Source: Lachnospiraceae bacterium
Lineage (GTDB): Bacteria; Bacillota; Clostridia; Lachnospirales; Lachnospiraceae
Direction: 5' to 3'
DNA: 64,000 bases
Assembly (NCBI GenBank): GCA_017469945.1
Contig: JAFUFI010000020.1
Location: forward strand, 1-64,000
The notes beneath the pieces were generated by a model. It saw only the letters and a list, made by a program, of their open reading frames with translations, had not been told where the DNA came from and did no database searches. This document shows positions 61,631 to 64,000 of the stretch, one piece after another. Position 1 is the first letter of the stretch. Each line of letters opens with the position of its first letter. Made by a program: the position numbers and the translations under genes.

Positions 61631-61798
61631 AGCGGAAGAAGGGTGAGGCGGATTAAGAAAACAGTCCGGTGGACTGTTTTCCCGCCGAACCGACCGAGCA
61701 GGTGCTACGCACCTGCGAGACCTTGAACGATGCAAAGCATTGTTTAAGGTCTCGCCGCATAATAAAAGAGGTATGACTTTCGTCATACCTCTTTATTA
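61631..61798 (-). repeat. tRNA-linked structured repeat, copy B
   Basis: Read on the minus strand after tRNA-Leu(AAG): terminator hairpin, then CGAGACCTT/AAGGTCTCG, CAGGTGC-GTA-GCACCTG, CTCGGTC, GGCGGG, AACAGTCC-ACC-GGACTGTT, ATCCGCCTCACCCTTCTTCCGC. Blocks and order match copy A at 11640-11760 while the stems use different bases. The last 12 nt repeat the end of tRNA-Leu(AAG). This repeat and the lipoprotein leader fill the gene-free stretch 61373-61798. Confidence 0.75.
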
Positions 61799-61800
61799 TG
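61759..61800 (-). terminator. Terminator of tRNA-Leu(AAG)
   Basis: On the minus strand AATAAAGAGGTATGAC pairs with GTCATACCTCTTTTATT around GAAA, directly after the tRNA, ending in TTTTATTATG. Confidence 0.8.
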
Positions 61801-61882
61801 CGGAAGAAGGGACTTGAACCCTCACGATGTTGCCATCACAAGATCCTTAGTCTTGCTCGTCTACCAGTTCCGACACTTCCGC
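61799..61882 (-). tRNA. tRNA-Leu (anticodon AAG)
   Basis: An 84-nt class II tRNA with acceptor GCGGAAG/CTTCCGC, discriminator A, anticodon stem CAAGA/TCTTG with loop CTAAGGA (anticodon AAG), a variable arm of about 13 nt and T arm GGGTTCAAGTCCC. A34 would need deamination to inosine to read CUC and CUU codons. Confidence 0.95.
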
Positions 61883-62090
61883 GCGCAACAATGGTATATT
61901 ACCATTATGATTTTAAATTGTCAACAATTTCCGGATATTTGTTAAAGAAACTAAATTTCTCAAAATAGTTTCCATAATCTTTGGAAGATATGCCTATAAT
62001 ACTTCAAAGCCTTCTGTGATAGTATAATAACGTAATTCTATGAATGATATGGTAAGTTTAATTGTTTTTTGATTTTAACAGGAGGTAATT

Positions 62091-62411
62091 ATGGCAGACA
62101 GAGCAGACCTTATAAACCAGTTGGCAGCTTCTATGGGCGCAGGGCAATTCGCCCAAACAAAGTTTGAAGGATCAAGATTTGACGCAGATACCGGTACTTT
62201 ATACTGCGAAGGTATGGCAATCTCTGCATCCGTTGCTGATGAAGCGATCAAGCACTTTCAGACCGTAAAAGCTAAATGCGATATTTCAGAGCCCGCTTCG
62301 AGACAGATGGCAATGATCTACCAGTGCGCTATCGAAGCAATCAAGTTGATGCAAAATTCCAAAGTAAAAAACTTTTTGGCAGAAGAATTTGCAGCTGGAA
62401 ATCTTAGCTGA
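62091..62411 (+). CDS. Hypothetical protein, 106 residues
   Basis: A small soluble, Ala- and Gln-rich protein starting MADRADLINQLAASMGAGQFAQ, mostly helical, with no signal peptide and no motif I know. Three Cys are scattered (YCEG, KCDI, QCAI). AGGAGGTAATT precedes the ATG and TATAAT lies at 62023-62028. The clean start and codon use support a real gene. Confidence 0.65.
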   Translation: MADRADLINQLAASMGAGQFAQTKFEGSRFDADTGTLYCEGMAISASVADEAIKHFQTVKAKCDISEPASRQMAMIYQCAIEAIKLMQNSKVKNFLAEEFAAGNLS

Positions 62412-62507
62412 TCCGGCTGCAATTTTTCTTCAAAAAGATTCCTTGTTTTGATTTAAAGAGAATTCAAAAAATCCCTTACTCTGATAAAAAGCTTTCAAGA
62501 ATATCCC

Positions 62508-63350
62508 TTACTTTGATATAAAGAGAACGCCCAAAGTACCGGGGCCGCAGTGAGACGATATAACCGCACCGGCTCTTGTCTCGATTATCTCATCAAAATG
62601 TTCGAGGCTTTCAAGATAATCTTTTACCGCGTTTACCACTTCCCGGTCGCATCCCGAGTGAGTAATAAATATGCGGGCATTTTCCGCACCGAGAAGTTCG
62701 TGCTCCATATCCTTTACATAATCCATTACATACTTTTCGCCTTTTCCGCGGTATTTCTTTTCCGGATGCATCACTCCTTCAGATACCGAGATACGAGGGT
62801 GAAGTTTTAGCGCCGAACCAAAGAAAGCTGCCAGTCCGGAGCATCTTCCGCCTCTGTATAAATAAACAAGCGTATCTATAACAAAGCTTGCTCGTACTCT
62901 TTTCTTGAGTTCATCTAAGTACTCGACTATTTCCTTCGCATCCTTACCTTCCGCAGCCAGCTCGGCAGCACGTATTATCTGCAGTCCGATACCTGTGGAA
63001 AGATTTTCGGAATCAATTACAAATACCCTGTCTTCCATTCCAAGATCCTCGGCAGCAAGACGAGCATTGTTGTTACTTGCGGACATTGACGAGGAAATCG
63101 TAAAGATTATGTATTCATCTTTACTGTCCTTATCAAGGAATTCTTCAATATCAGCAACGCTTGGAGCTGCAGTTTTCGGAGTCTGTCCGTGTTCGTCACT
63201 CCATTTATAGAGGTCCTCGGGCTTGATATTTATTCCGTCCTTATATTCATTTTCTCCTAAAACAACATACAAAGGGATTATCCCTATTTTGTACTTTTCA
63301 ATAAGTTCCTTTGACAGATCGCTGGTACTGTCCGAAAGTATCTTTACCAT
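62508..63350 (-). CDS. DegV family fatty acid-binding protein
   Basis: The 280-residue protein has the DegV fold: MVKILSDSTSDLSKELIEKY (start), the ligand region ILSDSTSDL, TAAPSVADIEEF, IFTISSSMSASNNNARLAAEDLG (about 93-115, which contacts the fatty acid head group) and a C-terminal SHCGPGTLG. DegV proteins deliver fatty acids to FakA kinase. GAGG lies 5 nt before the ATG at 63350; the longer frame of 61 extra codons is not used. It is transcribed alone. Confidence 0.9.
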   Translation of the reverse strand: MVKILSDSTSDLSKELIEKYKIGIIPLYVVLGENEYKDGINIKPEDLYKWSDEHGQTPKTAAPSVADIEEFLDKDSKDEYIIFTISSSMSASNNNARLAAEDLGMEDRVFVIDSENLSTGIGLQIIRAAELAAEGKDAKEIVEYLDELKKRVRASFVIDTLVYLYRGGRCSGLAAFFGSALKLHPRISVSEGVMHPEKKYRGKGEKYVMDYVKDMEHELLGAENARIFITHSGCDREVVNAVKDYLESLEHFDEIIETRAGAVISSHCGPGTLGVLFISK

Positions 63351-63533
63351 TTGTGCCTCAACCTTCCTTTGCTCCTGCTGTTTCCATACACCTTTGTAAG
63401 ATGCATAGTGCAGCCTGTCTTTTCCGGTTTCTTTATAATATCTTTCCTTGTCCTCATACATCGCCCACTCAGCAATGTTAACTATCTTAGTATTATACCA
63501 AACCATCCCTAACAAAAAAAGAAAAAACAACAT

Positions 63534-63566
63534 AAAAGGACTGCCACATAAAAATGCAGCAGTCCC
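63534..63566 (-). terminator. Terminator of the partial gene at the right edge
   Basis: On the minus strand GGACTGC pairs with GCAGTCC around a 14-nt loop, followed by TTTT, about 15 bp after the stop codon at 63582. Confidence 0.7.
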
Positions 63567-63581
63567 GATATGTAAAAAATG

Positions 63582-64000
63582 TTATTCCAGCTCATCAAGC
63601 CTTTCAAACAGCGTCTCACCGTGTATTTCATCCACGTAGGAGTTATTGCTTTCCCAGCCAAGCATTCCGCCTTCCGTCATGTAGAATCTTCCGCTTCCGT
63701 CACTGTAGATTTCATCGTCGGTATATGTCTCATCATCTACAAATGAGCGTATATAGCAAAGCGCGTCGGTATAAAGAAGCTCATCCCCGTACTCACCGTA
63801 GGTAGCTCCCGTGATAGCCCAAATATTGGATGAACCGGCACCGTTTGCCCATTCTACGGTAATGGTATAGGTTTCTTCGCTCTCCTTGCTTATCTCGATA
63901 AGGCACCTGCCTGTCTGTGGCTCGGTATATCTTCCGCTGAAATCAACCTTTCCGTTAACCCCTTCTTCATTTTCTTCGTCGCCTGCTTCATCAGGAGCTA
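63582..64000 (-). CDS. Partial hypothetical protein, C-terminal 139 residues
   Basis: The frame is open to the right edge of the window and ends at a TAA at 63582-63584. The visible part has an acidic low-complexity stretch (DEAGDEENEEG), then a beta-rich domain with GRYTEPQTGRCLIEI, SEETYTITVEWANGAG and ESNNSYVDEIHGETLFERL. The acidic spacer before a beta domain suggests the secreted part of a lipoprotein, but the N-terminus lies outside the window. Family unknown. Confidence 0.6.
   Translation of the reverse strand, partial: APDEAGDEENEEGVNGKVDFSGRYTEPQTGRCLIEISKESEETYTITVEWANGAGSSNIWAITGATYGEYGDELLYTDALCYIRSFVDDETYTDDEIYSDGSGRFYMTEGGMLGWESNNSYVDEIHGETLFERLDELE

Overview
The window is a chromosomal segment from a low-to-mid GC Firmicute, most likely a member of the Lachnospiraceae. 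The evidence is the gene content and style: strong AGGAGG ribosome sites, lipoproteins with a cysteine lipobox, a tig-clpP-clpX-ysxC cluster, a methionine synthase whose reactivation domain is a separate gene, a tRNA-Leu with anticodon AAG, and several HD-GYP/GGDEF, chemoreceptor and solute-binding genes. The genus cannot be fixed from sequence alone.

Layout. 1-11.4 kb is core metabolism and translation: lepA, a split methionine synthase with its activation protein and metF, rpsT, a DJ-1 protein, a CYTH protein, and malQ behind a cluster of LacI-type operators. 11.5-18.3 kb is an island at the 3' end of a tRNA-Leu(UAG) gene. It holds two small tandem integrative elements, marked by three copies of the tRNA 3' end and by arm-type repeats set 57 bp from the core in both right ends. 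Element 1 carries an XRE/ImmA pair and an EndoU-type toxin, a putative immunity gene and a DUF4417 gene with overlapping frames. Element 2 carries a broken integrase, an SOS-controlled dinD, a CD3324-type regulator and a DUF2441 gene. 18.3-22 kb is a scar-rich flank: four 36-bp inverted repeats, a doubtful GNAT gene, a flavin reductase, a frameshifted C15-peptidase-like gene and a phosphodiester glycosidase. 22-36 kb holds an rRNA-type methyltransferase, an ABC exporter, a GH31 glucosidase, a thioesterase, a FecR-like lipoprotein, an orphan pseudopilin, an esterase, four tRNAs (Lys, Gln, His, Arg), a REC-HD-GYP-GGDEF regulator and a PrsA-like foldase. 36-43.6 kb is protein quality control (clpB, cspA, ysxC, clpX, clpP, tig). 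43.7-57 kb holds a YetA-like glycan protein, a nitroreductase, a hybrid kinase, a LytTR-controlled ABC operon and a solute-binding-protein/chemoreceptor operon. 57-64 kb has YhcH, an MmcQ-alkyltransferase-like fusion, a broken GNAT, a split lipoprotein/binding protein, tRNA-Leu(AAG), a DegV protein and one partial gene.

Most interesting structure outside genes. (1) A structured element of about 170 bp follows both tRNA-Leu genes, 50 kb apart. Its hairpins show compensating base changes, and its far end copies the last 12 nt of whichever tRNA it follows; a truncated third copy lies beyond the last att site. (2) Five REP-like palindromes each sit within 15 bp of a stop codon. (3) Four inverted repeats of exactly 36 bp have conserved ends and diverged middles. 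(4) Three stacked palindromes, including a LexA box, lie in front of dinD. (5) Two 10-bp direct repeats with a 21-bp period precede the LytTR operon. All assignments rest on reading motifs and context; no database search was possible.
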